17,546 bases of DNA from an uncultured Anaerovibrio sp. (GTDB lineage: Bacteria > Bacillota > Negativicutes > Selenomonadales > Selenomonadaceae), in the NCBI GenBank assembly GCA_934196075.1, contig CAKPVW010000043.1, positions 1 to 17,546 of the forward strand. Direction: 5' to 3'. The notes under the pieces were generated by a model, which saw only the letters and a list, made by a program, of their open reading frames with translations, was not told where the DNA came from and did not search any database. This document shows positions 1 through 5,919 of the stretch, in pieces (position 1 is the stretch's first letter; the number at the start of each line of letters is the position of its first letter). Made by a program: the position numbers and the translations under genes.

Positions 1-21
1 TTTGTGCTAATATAATGACAA

Positions 22-177
22 GATAAGTTTACAAAATTTATGTAGCTTACCACCTGCAAGGTTGTTTTTTTCCAACGCCATTTCTCGACCTTGCAGTTAA
101 GGTGATGTATTCCCTATAGTACATCCCCTATAGTCAATCCCTTTCAGCCCTCAGCGCTTTTCTGAGGGTATTTTTTT
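22..177 (+). ncRNA. putative small RNA of unknown class
   Basis: A TATAAT box at 11-16 is followed by about 155 nt with no credible ORF, ending in a strong intrinsic terminator. The middle folds into a clear hairpin: CTGCAAGGT (54-62) pairs perfectly with ACCTTGCAG (88-96), and inside it GTTG/CAAC closes a T-rich loop. A 9-nt direct repeat, CCCTATAGT, lies at 112-120 and 126-134. The -35 region is at or beyond the window edge, so the promoter cannot be fully judged, and this could instead be the 3' UTR of a gene further left. No SRP, RNase P or tmRNA core is present. Low to moderate confidence. Confidence 0.35.
148..177 (+). terminator. Rho-independent terminator of the putative small RNA
   Basis: CCCTCAG (148-154) pairs perfectly with CTGAGGG (162-168) across a 7-nt loop and is followed by a T-rich run (169-177). 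Confidence 0.75.
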
Positions 178-187
178 GTGCAAAATT

Positions 188-229
188 AAAAGGCTTGCTA
201 CTGACAAATACATCTGTAGCAAGCCTTTT
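188..229 (-). terminator. Rho-independent terminator of perR
   Basis: A perfect 14-bp stem (188-201 with 216-229) lies just beyond the stop codon of the minus-strand Fur-family gene. On the minus strand the second arm ends in TTTT followed by AATTTTG, as expected for an intrinsic terminator. Confidence 0.75.
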
Positions 230-252
230 GTGTTGTGGCTATATTATGATTA

Positions 253-699
253 TCAATGCCGTGGCTGAGCAGCTATAACTTTCTTTTGACATTCTGGACA
301 ACGGCCAAAAAAGTATAGCTGACGACCTGTTAATTGGTAGCCGGTTTTGGCGCCCACCTCACCCATCAGACCTTCATCCTGAAAATCAAAAATATCATCT
401 ACTCGATTGCACTCTGTACAGCGAATATGGGGATGACTGGCTGTCTCTGCATCATAACGATAACTATCCTCTCCCACATTCAAAATCTGAATCAAGCCCA
501 ACTCTGCAAAGATATCCATGGCCTTGTATACCGTAGCCAAGCTCATAGTTGGATAAGTAGGCTGCAGCATATTGTACAGCATTTCCGCATTGGGATGGCT
601 CTTGGTGCCTGACAAAGCATCATATACCGCCAATCTCTGGGGTGTCACCTTGAAGCCTTTTTCCCGCAAAATTTTGGTTACAGCTTCTGTTCCTAACAT
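253..699 (-). CDS. perR: Fur-family metalloregulator, probably peroxide regulator PerR
   Basis: A 148-aa protein of normal Fur-family length. The N-terminal winged helix (about 1-85) contains TPQR and SLATVYK, typical of the DNA-recognition region. The C-terminal half is the dimerisation and metal domain. Aligned by eye to Bacillus PerR, all five regulatory metal ligands are present: H35, D83, H89, H91 and D102. Asp at the positions of PerR D85 and D104 favours PerR over Fur or Zur. Two CxxC pairs (C94/C97, C134/C137) would form the structural zinc site. PerR is known to repress peroxide-defence genes until iron-catalysed oxidation of its histidines. The ATG is preceded by GGAGG at 707-711. 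The gene is monocistronic, with its own terminator and a palindromic promoter region suggesting autoregulation. Family certain; the PerR subtype is likely. Confidence 0.85.
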   Translation of the reverse strand: MLGTEAVTKILREKGFKVTPQRLAVYDALSGTKSHPNAEMLYNMLQPTYPTMSLATVYKAMDIFAELGLIQILNVGEDSYRYDAETASHPHIRCTECNRVDDIFDFQDEGLMGEVGAKTGYQLTGRQLYFFGRCPECQKKVIAAQPRH

Positions 700-719
700 G
701 ATATTTCCTCCGTTCTAAT

Positions 720-781
720 GGATAATAATTATTTATTCAAAAGAATTATTATTAGATTAATTTTACTTTATAAAGTAAAAT
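720..781 (-). promoter_or_regulatory. perR promoter with Fur/Per-box-like site and 22-bp palindrome
   Basis: On the minus strand TTTACT (774-779) and TCTAAT (751-756) are separated by 17 nt, giving a plausible promoter starting near 744. A perfect 22-bp palindrome (760-781) covers the -35 and spacer. A site at 720-734 matches the Fur box TGATAATNATTATCA at 11 of 14 positions. TAATAATT (723-730) also forms an inverted repeat with AATTATTA (744-751). The arrangement suits autorepression, which is an inference. Confidence 0.55.
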
Positions 782-851
782 CTGTCAATTTCTTTCCATG
801 TAAAAGGTATACCATTTTGATTTCATCCTACATGAACAGCTTAAAGTGCTC

Positions 852-891
852 AAAAAAATAAGACCAACATGATTATCACCTCACATCGGTC
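852..891 (-). terminator. putative minus-strand terminator
   Basis: Read on the minus strand, a 10-bp stem with G-U pairs (882-891 with 862-871) and a 10-nt loop is followed by TTATTTTTTT (852-861). It would stop antisense read-through from the toxin loci before perR. Confidence 0.5.
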
Positions 892-918
892 GATTTCCTT
901 ATAGGAATCACAAGACTT

Positions 919-947
919 TAGCAGTCAATTATGCTATAATCAATTCG
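919..947 (+). promoter_or_regulatory. promoter of toxin mRNA 1
   Basis: TATAAT at 935-940 is preceded by TGC, giving an extended -10 (TGnTATAAT). No good -35 is visible. The predicted start, seven bases after the -10, falls on the first G of GGTGCTGCC at 947, the 5' arm of the long inverted repeat. Confidence 0.7.
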
Positions 948-976
948 GTGCTGCCATAACGGTAGGCGGTTGGCCC
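947..976 (+). repeat. 5' arm of long-range inverted repeat, copy 1
   Basis: GGTGCTGCC at the predicted 5' end of the toxin mRNA is complementary to GGCAGCACC at 1213-1221, and CGGTTGGCCC pairs with GGGCCAACCG at 1197-1206. This would lock the mRNA 5' end to its 3' end, as known for type I toxin messages. Confidence 0.75.
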
Positions 977-1051
977 TCTATACGGATGGACTGTGACCCT
1001 CCGATTATATAGAAACCGGCTTCCGGAATACGTATAGGAGGGCGTGATGCC

Positions 1052-1147
1052 ATGACTATTTTGGATTTGTTAGGTGTACTCGGTTACACCGCAGCCATTT
1101 TCAGCCTCGGCTACATGATGGGCAAAGATGCCCGTAAACAGAAATAA
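1052..1147 (+). CDS. small hydrophobic peptide, Hol-Tox-like type I toxin (copy 1)
   Basis: A 31-codon ORF too short for ordinary gene callers. It starts at ATG 1052 after AGGAGGG (1036-1042). The peptide has one hydrophobic segment (about residues 3-23) followed by a basic tail, GKDARKQK. This is the layout of the putative holin-like toxin (Hol-Tox) family of Firmicutes: a single membrane-spanning peptide held in check by an antisense RNA. The gene context agrees: structured leader with an occluded ribosome site, a hairpin over the stop codon, a 5'/3' inverted repeat, and a convergent antisense promoter. An overlapping out-of-frame ATG at 1047 is not favoured. The peptide presumably inserts in the cytoplasmic membrane; toxicity is inferred, not shown. 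Confidence 0.7.
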   Translation: MTILDLLGVLGYTAAIFSLGYMMGKDARKQK

Positions 1148-1227
1148 CCGCCCTAGGCCTGGAAGCTAAGCGGTTATTTCTAACTAACTAGTGAATGGGC
1201 CAACCGTCTATCGGCAGCACCTTCTTT
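1137..1227 (-). ncRNA. antisense RNA of toxin locus 1 (antitoxin candidate)
   Basis: It should start near 1227 from the minus-strand promoter at 1234-1262 and run into the 3' part of the toxin message. A perfect 12-bp inverted repeat, AGAAATAACCGC (1140-1151) with GCGGTTATTTCT (1170-1181), is a possible end point, giving about 90 nt complementary to the toxin mRNA 3' region. If termination fails there, the hairpin at 852-891 would stop it. Ends are predicted only. Confidence 0.55.
1197..1221 (+). repeat. 3' arm of long-range inverted repeat, copy 1
   Basis: Complementary to 947-976 with a small internal mismatch. It is followed directly by the T-rich stretch TTCTTTTCTTTT (1222-1233), so the paired arms could also act in ending the sense transcript. 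Confidence 0.7.
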
Positions 1228-1233
1228 TCTTTT

Positions 1234-1262
1234 ATTATACCTTTCAATTAAAGTAATTGCAA
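1234..1262 (-). promoter_or_regulatory. antisense promoter, locus 1
   Basis: On the minus strand TTGCAA (1257-1262), a 17-nt spacer and a perfect TATAAT (1239 down to 1234) form a strong sigma-A promoter pointing back into the toxin gene. The same arrangement recurs in locus 2 with a different spacer sequence, which argues for selection on the promoter elements. Confidence 0.8.
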
Positions 1263-1267
1263 GACTT

Positions 1268-1296
1268 TAGCAGTCAATTATGCTATAATCAATTTG
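1268..1296 (+). promoter_or_regulatory. promoter of toxin mRNA 2
   Basis: Extended -10: TGC followed by TATAAT at 1284-1289. As in copy 1, the predicted start (1296) is the first base of GGTGCTGCC. Confidence 0.7.
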
Positions 1297-1325
1297 GTGC
1301 TGCCATAACGGTAGGCGGTTGGCCC
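1296..1325 (+). repeat. 5' arm of long-range inverted repeat, copy 2
   Basis: Identical to 947-976 in copy 1. It pairs with 1553-1577 downstream of the peptide ORF; the partner carries one change (GGGCTAACC in place of GGGCCAACC), leaving a G-U pair in the RNA. Confidence 0.75.
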
Positions 1326-1399
1326 TCTACGGAGGGACTGTGACCCTCCGATTATATAGAAACCGGCTTCCGGAATACATATAGGAGGGCAGTGATACG

Positions 1400-1513
1400 A
1401 TGTCGTTTGAACTAGTAGCTTTATTTATTGGGCTTTTCAGCCTAGTAATAGCCTGTATAGGTCTAGGCTACCAATTCGGCAAAGATATTTCTAACAGAAA
1501 AGACCGCCCCTAG
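1400..1513 (+). CDS. small hydrophobic peptide, Hol-Tox-like type I toxin (copy 2)
   Basis: A 37-codon ORF from ATG 1400, with AGGAGGG at 1383-1389 ten bases upstream. A hydrophobic stretch (about residues 5-23) is followed by a charged tail with GKD and NRKDRP. Compared with copy 1 the sequence has diverged strongly; what remains shared is the size, the single membrane segment, a G-Y-x-x-G-K-D motif after it, and the charged end. The stop codon lies inside a hairpin (1496-1507 with 1527-1537). Known relatives are the Hol-Tox peptides; action at the membrane is inferred. It is followed by its own antisense promoter. Divergence of the peptide with a constant leader suggests non-interchangeable toxins, or relaxed selection on this copy. 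Confidence 0.7.
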   Translation: MSFELVALFIGLFSLVIACIGLGYQFGKDISNRKDRP

Positions 1514-1583
1514 TCCGCAAAACTGAGCGATCTTTCTGATACCAGTATATATGGGCTAACCGTCTATCGGCAGCACCTTCTTT
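1490..1583 (-). ncRNA. antisense RNA of toxin locus 2 (antitoxin candidate)
   Basis: Predicted to start near 1583 and to end at the hairpin formed by 1527-1537 and 1496-1507, which on the minus strand is followed by TTTTCTGTT, a better U-tract than in copy 1. It is complementary to the last codons and 3' UTR of toxin 2. Ends are predicted only. Confidence 0.55.
1553..1577 (+). repeat. 3' arm of long-range inverted repeat, copy 2
   Basis: Partner of 1296-1325, followed by the same T-rich stretch as in copy 1 (1578-1589). Confidence 0.7.
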
Positions 1584-1589
1584 TCTTTT

Positions 1590-1618
1590 ATTATACCTTG
1601 CAAACCTGTTTATTGCAA
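1590..1618 (-). promoter_or_regulatory. antisense promoter, locus 2
   Basis: Minus-strand TTGCAA (1613-1618), 17-nt spacer, TATAAT (1595 down to 1590). TTGCAA is its own reverse complement, so it could also lend a -35 to rightward transcription toward tex, but no convincing rightward -10 lies at the right distance. Confidence 0.8.
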
Positions 1619-1667
1619 GTCATTTAAACCAAATGCGAATTAATACGATTCAATAGAGGAGTTTTTT

Positions 1668-3854
1668 ATGTTACTAGAAAATATACCCCAGGCCCTGGCT
1701 CAGGAATTAAAAATTCGCCCTGAGCAGGCCCAAGCCGCCATGAACCTTTTGGACGAAGGCAATACTGTGCCTTTTATTGCCAGATATCGCAAGGAAGCCA
1801 CTGGAGAGCTGGAGGATGAGCAGCTGCGCAAACTAGAGGAAAGATTGGCCTATTTGCGAAATTTCGTCAAACGTCAAGAGGAAATCCTGAACAAAATATC
1901 TGAACAAGGAAAGCTTACCAAAGAATTACAGCAGGCCATTGAAAAAACTTCCAAGCTGCAGGAGCTGGAGGATATTTATCTTCCCTTCAAGCAAAAGAAG
2001 CGCACCAGAGCACAAAAGGCTCGGGAAAAGGGCTTGGAACCATTGGCTGCCACTATTTTATGGCAAAAGGACACCCAGGGCAGTGTGGAAAAGGAAGCCA
2101 GCAAATACATCAACCCTGAACTAGAGGTAAATACCTGGCAGGAAGCCTTGGAGGGTGCTCGTGACATCATTGCCGAAATCATCTCCGAAAACGCTTCCCT
2201 CCGCCAGAAGCTTAGAGAATATATTCACCAACAGGGACAAATCTCCACTGTACTGGCTCAGGACAAAATTGAAACTGAGGATGGGCAAAGATTTCTTATG
2301 TACAAGGAATATCAAGAACCAATACATACCATGCCATCCCATCGAATCCTGGCTATCAACCGTGGCGAAAAACTTGGCTGTCTCAAAGTTACGCTACAAT
2401 TAGGTGAGGAAAAAATCCTTTATCTAATTCAAAAGGAGTATGTACATCATCCTTCTATCTATAAAGAAAATATGCTGCTGGCCATAGAGGATAGCTGGAA
2501 GCGATTGCTTGCCCCTTCTCTGGAAAGAGAACAGCGCAGTCAAATGACTGAAATGGCCGAAAAACAAGCCATTAATATTTTTGGCACCAATCTAAAGCAG
2601 CTGTTGCTGCAGGCACCTCTAGCTGGCTATACCGTTATGGGGCTGGATCCTGGCTACCGCACCGGCTGCAAAATGGCTGTGGTAAGTCCTACAGGCCAGG
2701 TACTTCACCACGGAGTGCTTTATTTAACCCACGGCGAAGGCAGGGCCGCTCAATCTGCCCGCACCATGCTGGAAATTATTCAGCGTTATAAAGTCGGCCT
2801 TATTTCCATTGGCAATGGCACAGCCTCCTTGGAAACAGAGGAATTCACCGCCAAGGTTATCAAGGACAACAATCTAGATGTACATTATATCATTACCAAC
2901 GAGGCGGGAGCCTCGGTTTACTCAGCTTCTGCCTTGGCCAAGGAGGAGCTGCCAGAATATGATGTTACCATCCGCGGTGCGGTTTCCATCGCCCGCCGGG
3001 TGCAGGATCCTTTGGCGGAACTAGTAAAAATAGATCCGAAATCCATTGGGGTAGGCCAGTATCAGCATGATGTAAATCAAAAACAGCTATCTGATACCCT
3101 GGATCAAACCGTAGAAGCGGCGGTAAATCATGTAGGCGTAGAACTAAATACAGCTTCCCAGGCATTATTGAAACATATTGCTGGTATCAATGCCTCTATT
3201 GCCAAAAATATTATAGCTTACCGCAATGAACAGGGAGCTTTTCATAACCGCAAGGAACTTCTCAAAGTACCCCGTTTGGGCAAGGCAGCCTTTACCCAGT
3301 GTGCAGGCTTCCTGCGCATTCAGGACAGCAGCAGCCCTCTGGACAATACGCCAGTACATCCAGAATCCTATGAATTGGCTCAAAGGGTACTATCCCATTT
3401 TGGCATGAATACCTCTCAGCTAACAGACAAGGTCAAGCTAGCCTTCCTCAAGGCAAAAATCAAGGAAACAAATGTAAACCAGCTGGCCAAGGATCTAGAC
3501 TGTGGTGTACCAACCCTCAAAGATATTCTAGAAGCTCTAATCAAGCCAGGCAGAGATCCGCGAGAGGATTTGCCAGCTCCTTTGACTCGCAAGGCGGTAG
3601 TAAAACTTTCCGATATTCAGCCAGGCACTATTATGCAGGGAACCGTGCGAAATATTACCGATTTTGGTGTCTTTGTGGATATTGGCATCAAAACAGCTGG
3701 ACTTATTCATATTTCCGAACTAAGCAATCGCCGCGTAAAGCATCCTGCCGATGTTGTATCTGTAGGAGATATTCTCAAGGTAATGGTTATCAGCGTCGAC
3801 GAAAAAAGAGGCCGTATCGGTCTAAGCTTGAAACAGGCTCAGCAAGCCTCATAA
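1668..3854 (+). CDS. tex: Tex family RNA-binding transcription accessory protein
   Basis: A 728-aa protein of normal Tex length. Tex proteins are cytoplasmic nucleic-acid-binding factors related to eukaryotic Spt6, linked to transcription and toxin-gene expression. The N-terminal helical region carries the family motif VPFIARYRKEATG. A YqgF/RNase H-like domain begins near residue 324 (MGLDPGYRTGCK). A helix-hairpin-helix region follows at about 498-550, and an S1 RNA-binding domain at about 652-724 (GTVRNITDFGVFVDIG through GRIGLSLK). The ATG at 1668 follows AGAGGAG (1655-1661). It is followed after 34 nt by the cobT-like gene, probably on the same transcript. No obvious promoter is seen between the toxin locus and this gene. 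Highly confident. Confidence 0.95.
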   Translation: MLLENIPQALAQELKIRPEQAQAAMNLLDEGNTVPFIARYRKEATGELEDEQLRKLEERLAYLRNFVKRQEEILNKISEQGKLTKELQQAIEKTSKLQELEDIYLPFKQKKRTRAQKAREKGLEPLAATILWQKDTQGSVEKEASKYINPELEVNTWQEALEGARDIIAEIISENASLRQKLREYIHQQGQISTVLAQDKIETEDGQRFLMYKEYQEPIHTMPSHRILAINRGEKLGCLKVTLQLGEEKILYLIQKEYVHHPSIYKENMLLAIEDSWKRLLAPSLEREQRSQMTEMAEKQAINIFGTNLKQLLLQAPLAGYTVMGLDPGYRTGCKMAVVSPTGQVLHHGVLYLTHGEGRAAQSARTMLEIIQRYKVGLISIGNGTASLETEEFTAKVIKDNNLDVHYIITNEAGASVYSASALAKEELPEYDVTIRGAVSIARRVQDPLAELVKIDPKSIGVGQYQHDVNQKQLSDTLDQTVEAAVNHVGVELNTASQALLKHIAGINASIAKNIIAYRNEQGAFHNRKELLKVPRLGKAAFTQCAGFLRIQDSSSPLDNTPVHPESYELAQRVLSHFGMNTSQLTDKVKLAFLKAKIKETNVNQLAKDLDCGVPTLKDILEALIKPGRDPREDLPAPLTRKAVVKLSDIQPGTIMQGTVRNITDFGVFVDIGIKTAGLIHISELSNRRVKHPADVVSVGDILKVMVISVDEKRGRIGLSLKQAQQAS

Positions 3855-3888
3855 GCAAGAATATATTTATGGTAAAAACGAGGACATA

Positions 3889-5919
3889 ATGATAAATTTA
3901 AAGGAAATTCTACAACAAAAGCAAGACTCAGAAACACTAGATAAAGTCATTCAGCAGATATGCCTGGAGGTAAAACCTGTTAACCAACAGTCTGCTCTAG
4001 ATTTTGCCACTAAATTGGACTATTTGGTACCGCCTCAGCAGGGACTGGGCCAACTGCGTCAAATGGTTATGCAATACGTGGCCATTGCTGGCATTCCCCA
4101 AAAGCTTGCCCCACCAGTAAACTTCATTTTTTGCAGTGATCACGGTGTATCAGCAGAAAATGTCAGTGCCTACCCTCCTGAAACCACCCTGCATATGGCC
4201 ACCAACTATGTTATTTCCAAAGGAGCCGCTGCCAACGCTTTTAGCAATTTTGTCCACGGCAAAATGAAGGTTGCAGACCTGGGCATCAATGGCAATACAG
4301 ATAATCTGCCAGATATTGACCATGTAAAAATACGCTTGGGTACCCGTAACGCTGCTCAGGAAGCTGCCATGACCAGAACTGAGGCTGCCTGTTCCCTGCT
4401 TTATGGTATTCAACAGGCCATCGAACTAAGAAAACAAGGTCATACTATTTTTCTGCCCGGTGAAATGGGCATCTCCAATACCACCTCCAGCGCTGCCATA
4501 GCGGCTGCTATCTGTCAGGCAGCGCCAGAGATGACCACCGGCCGAGGCACCAATATATCTAATCAGCGGCTGCAAACCAAAATTGCGGTAGTGAAGAAAA
4601 TGCTTGCCGTAAATAAGCCAGATGCCACTGATGGATTGGATGTACTAGCCAAGGTAGGCGGCTATGAACTGGGAGCTATTGCCGGCATGATTATCGGTGC
4701 TGCCTACTGCCACTCCTTGGTTATTTTGGACGGCTTTAACACTGCTGCCGCAGCCCTCATTGCCACCACCATTTGTCCTCAGGCTAGGGATTATATTATG
4801 GCATCCCATATAGGCGGAGAATCCGGGCACCCTATTGCTTTACAGCATTTAGGACTCCAGCCTATTATGAAGCTGGATATAAAATTAGGAGAAGCCATTG
4901 GCTCCTCCCTCACAGCAGATTTACTTATCAATAGTCTGGCTGCCTGCCTAAATGTACAGAAGCCAGATGTCGAAAAATTTGCCTTTGTAGACAGAATTCA
5001 GGATATTATGATTCAGTCAAAATCTGTCCAGCTAACAGATAAAACCTTTGATTTTTATACCAATACCATGCCGCCTCTGGACAAGGAAGCCATGGCCCAA
5101 TGCCAGCAGCGTCTGGACAATTTGGCCAAGCCTATCTACTGCCTGGGTAATATGGAAAAAATCGTCCTGCAGCTTAGCGGGATTATCGGTGATGCCCTGC
5201 CTCATACAGATATCTCCAAAGTTCTACTATTGTTGGGATTGGACAAAATCAAAACAGAAAGTCCTTTGGAAATCATCAAGGAAAATCTCAGCAATGAAAA
5301 CGATTATGACGAATCTATGCAGGCTTACAATCTGGATCAGATTACCTTGGCCGAAACCTTTGGCCGTGCTGCCAAAACCAAAATCAGCATTGGCCATATC
5401 AGCCTGAATCACACCCAAATGGATGCCTTTGAATTTGGCCGCCAACAGGGAGAAGAGCTGGCTCTTCACAATGCTATTGTAGGCTTGGGGCTGGTGGATG
5501 CCCGACAGGAAAAAATTCAGGCCATTGCCCAGGAGCTGATTACACCTGACAACCAACTGCGCTATGATGTGGCTGACTTCCTCAATCACCTTGATATACA
5601 GCAGCAGCTTCTGGTTTCCGCCATGCTGGGAGCCTTGGTAGCCGCTGCTCATAACAGCAGTATGGTTATTCTGGATGATGCTGCCACTCAGGCTGTAGCC
5701 AGATACGCCGTAAAAATGCTGCCAGATTTGGAGGATTTTCTCCTGCCAGTACAGCCTCAGCTATATCAATTGGACATCCAGGCACCTGGTCTAGTGGCCT
5801 TGGCCGGCATCAGACTGGTTACAGCCTGTCTACATGTGCTTAATGACATGAAAACCTTTGCCGAAGCCCAAGTGGCTGTTGCCAACGATGGACCCGGCAA
5901 AGGTATTCAAAAGAGCTAA
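3889..5919 (+). CDS. cobT: double-domain CobT-family phosphoribosyltransferase (ArsA-ArsB-like fusion)
   Basis: A 676-aa protein, about twice the usual CobT length (near 350). CobT transfers the phosphoribosyl group of nicotinate mononucleotide to the lower-ligand base of cobamides. Domain 1 (about 1-355) has the family motifs SDHGV (83-87), GEMGISNTT (191-199), HIGGESGH (307-314) and LDIKLGE, whose E335 corresponds to the catalytic Glu. Domain 2 (about 392-676) restarts with the CobT N-terminal pattern (LDNLAKP at 409-415) and ends with the CobT C-terminal pattern (MKTFAEAQV from 654). It lacks DHGV and the nucleotide motifs, and G634 stands where the Glu should be. Sporomusa ArsA and ArsB are separate CobT homologues that work as a heterodimer on phenolic and benzimidazole bases; this looks like their fusion. 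The start follows GAGGA at 3879-3883. No cobalamin riboswitch and no other cob genes are in view. The exact base used is unknown. Confidence 0.88.
   Translation: MINLKEILQQKQDSETLDKVIQQICLEVKPVNQQSALDFATKLDYLVPPQQGLGQLRQMVMQYVAIAGIPQKLAPPVNFIFCSDHGVSAENVSAYPPETTLHMATNYVISKGAAANAFSNFVHGKMKVADLGINGNTDNLPDIDHVKIRLGTRNAAQEAAMTRTEAACSLLYGIQQAIELRKQGHTIFLPGEMGISNTTSSAAIAAAICQAAPEMTTGRGTNISNQRLQTKIAVVKKMLAVNKPDATDGLDVLAKVGGYELGAIAGMIIGAAYCHSLVILDGFNTAAAALIATTICPQARDYIMASHIGGESGHPIALQHLGLQPIMKLDIKLGEAIGSSLTADLLINSLAACLNVQKPDVEKFAFVDRIQDIMIQSKSVQLTDKTFDFYTNTMPPLDKEAMAQCQQRLDNLAKPIYCLGNMEKIVLQLSGIIGDALPHTDISKVLLLLGLDKIKTESPLEIIKENLSNENDYDESMQAYNLDQITLAETFGRAAKTKISIGHISLNHTQMDAFEFGRQQGEELALHNAIVGLGLVDARQEKIQAIAQELITPDNQLRYDVADFLNHLDIQQQLLVSAMLGALVAAAHNSSMVILDDAATQAVARYAVKMLPDLEDFLLPVQPQLYQLDIQAPGLVALAGIRLVTACLHVLNDMKTFAEAQVAVANDGPGKGIQKS

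Larger units (their letters stand above)
911..1048 (+). repeat. direct repeat, copy 1: toxin promoter and leader
   Basis: This block is nearly identical to 1260-1396. By eye it differs at a few positions only: C/T at 946, a 2-nt indel and a T/G change near 980-985, G/A near 1032, and one inserted A close to the end. It covers the promoter and the whole structured leader but stops before the peptide ORF, which is much less conserved. Confidence 0.9.
1260..1396 (+). repeat. direct repeat, copy 2: toxin promoter and leader
   Basis: Near-identical second copy of 911-1048. It begins exactly within the -35 of the first antisense promoter, so the two loci are packed head to tail with no spare sequence. 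Confidence 0.9.

Noticed and set aside
1..177. SRP RNA, RNase P RNA or tracrRNA at the left edge
   Set aside because: None of the conserved cores was found, and no cas genes or CRISPR repeats are in the window.
911..1396. A mobile-element or CRISPR explanation for the long direct repeat
   Set aside because: There are only two copies, each covering a promoter and leader followed by an ORF and antisense promoter; no transposase, target-site duplication or spacer pattern is present.
3855..3888. A cobalamin riboswitch before the cobT homologue
   Set aside because: Only 34 nt separate it from tex; there is no room for the aptamer and no B12-box.
5227..5652. A 141-codon minus-strand open frame
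   Set aside because: Shadow of the second CobT-like domain, whose plus-strand frame is clearly the coding one.
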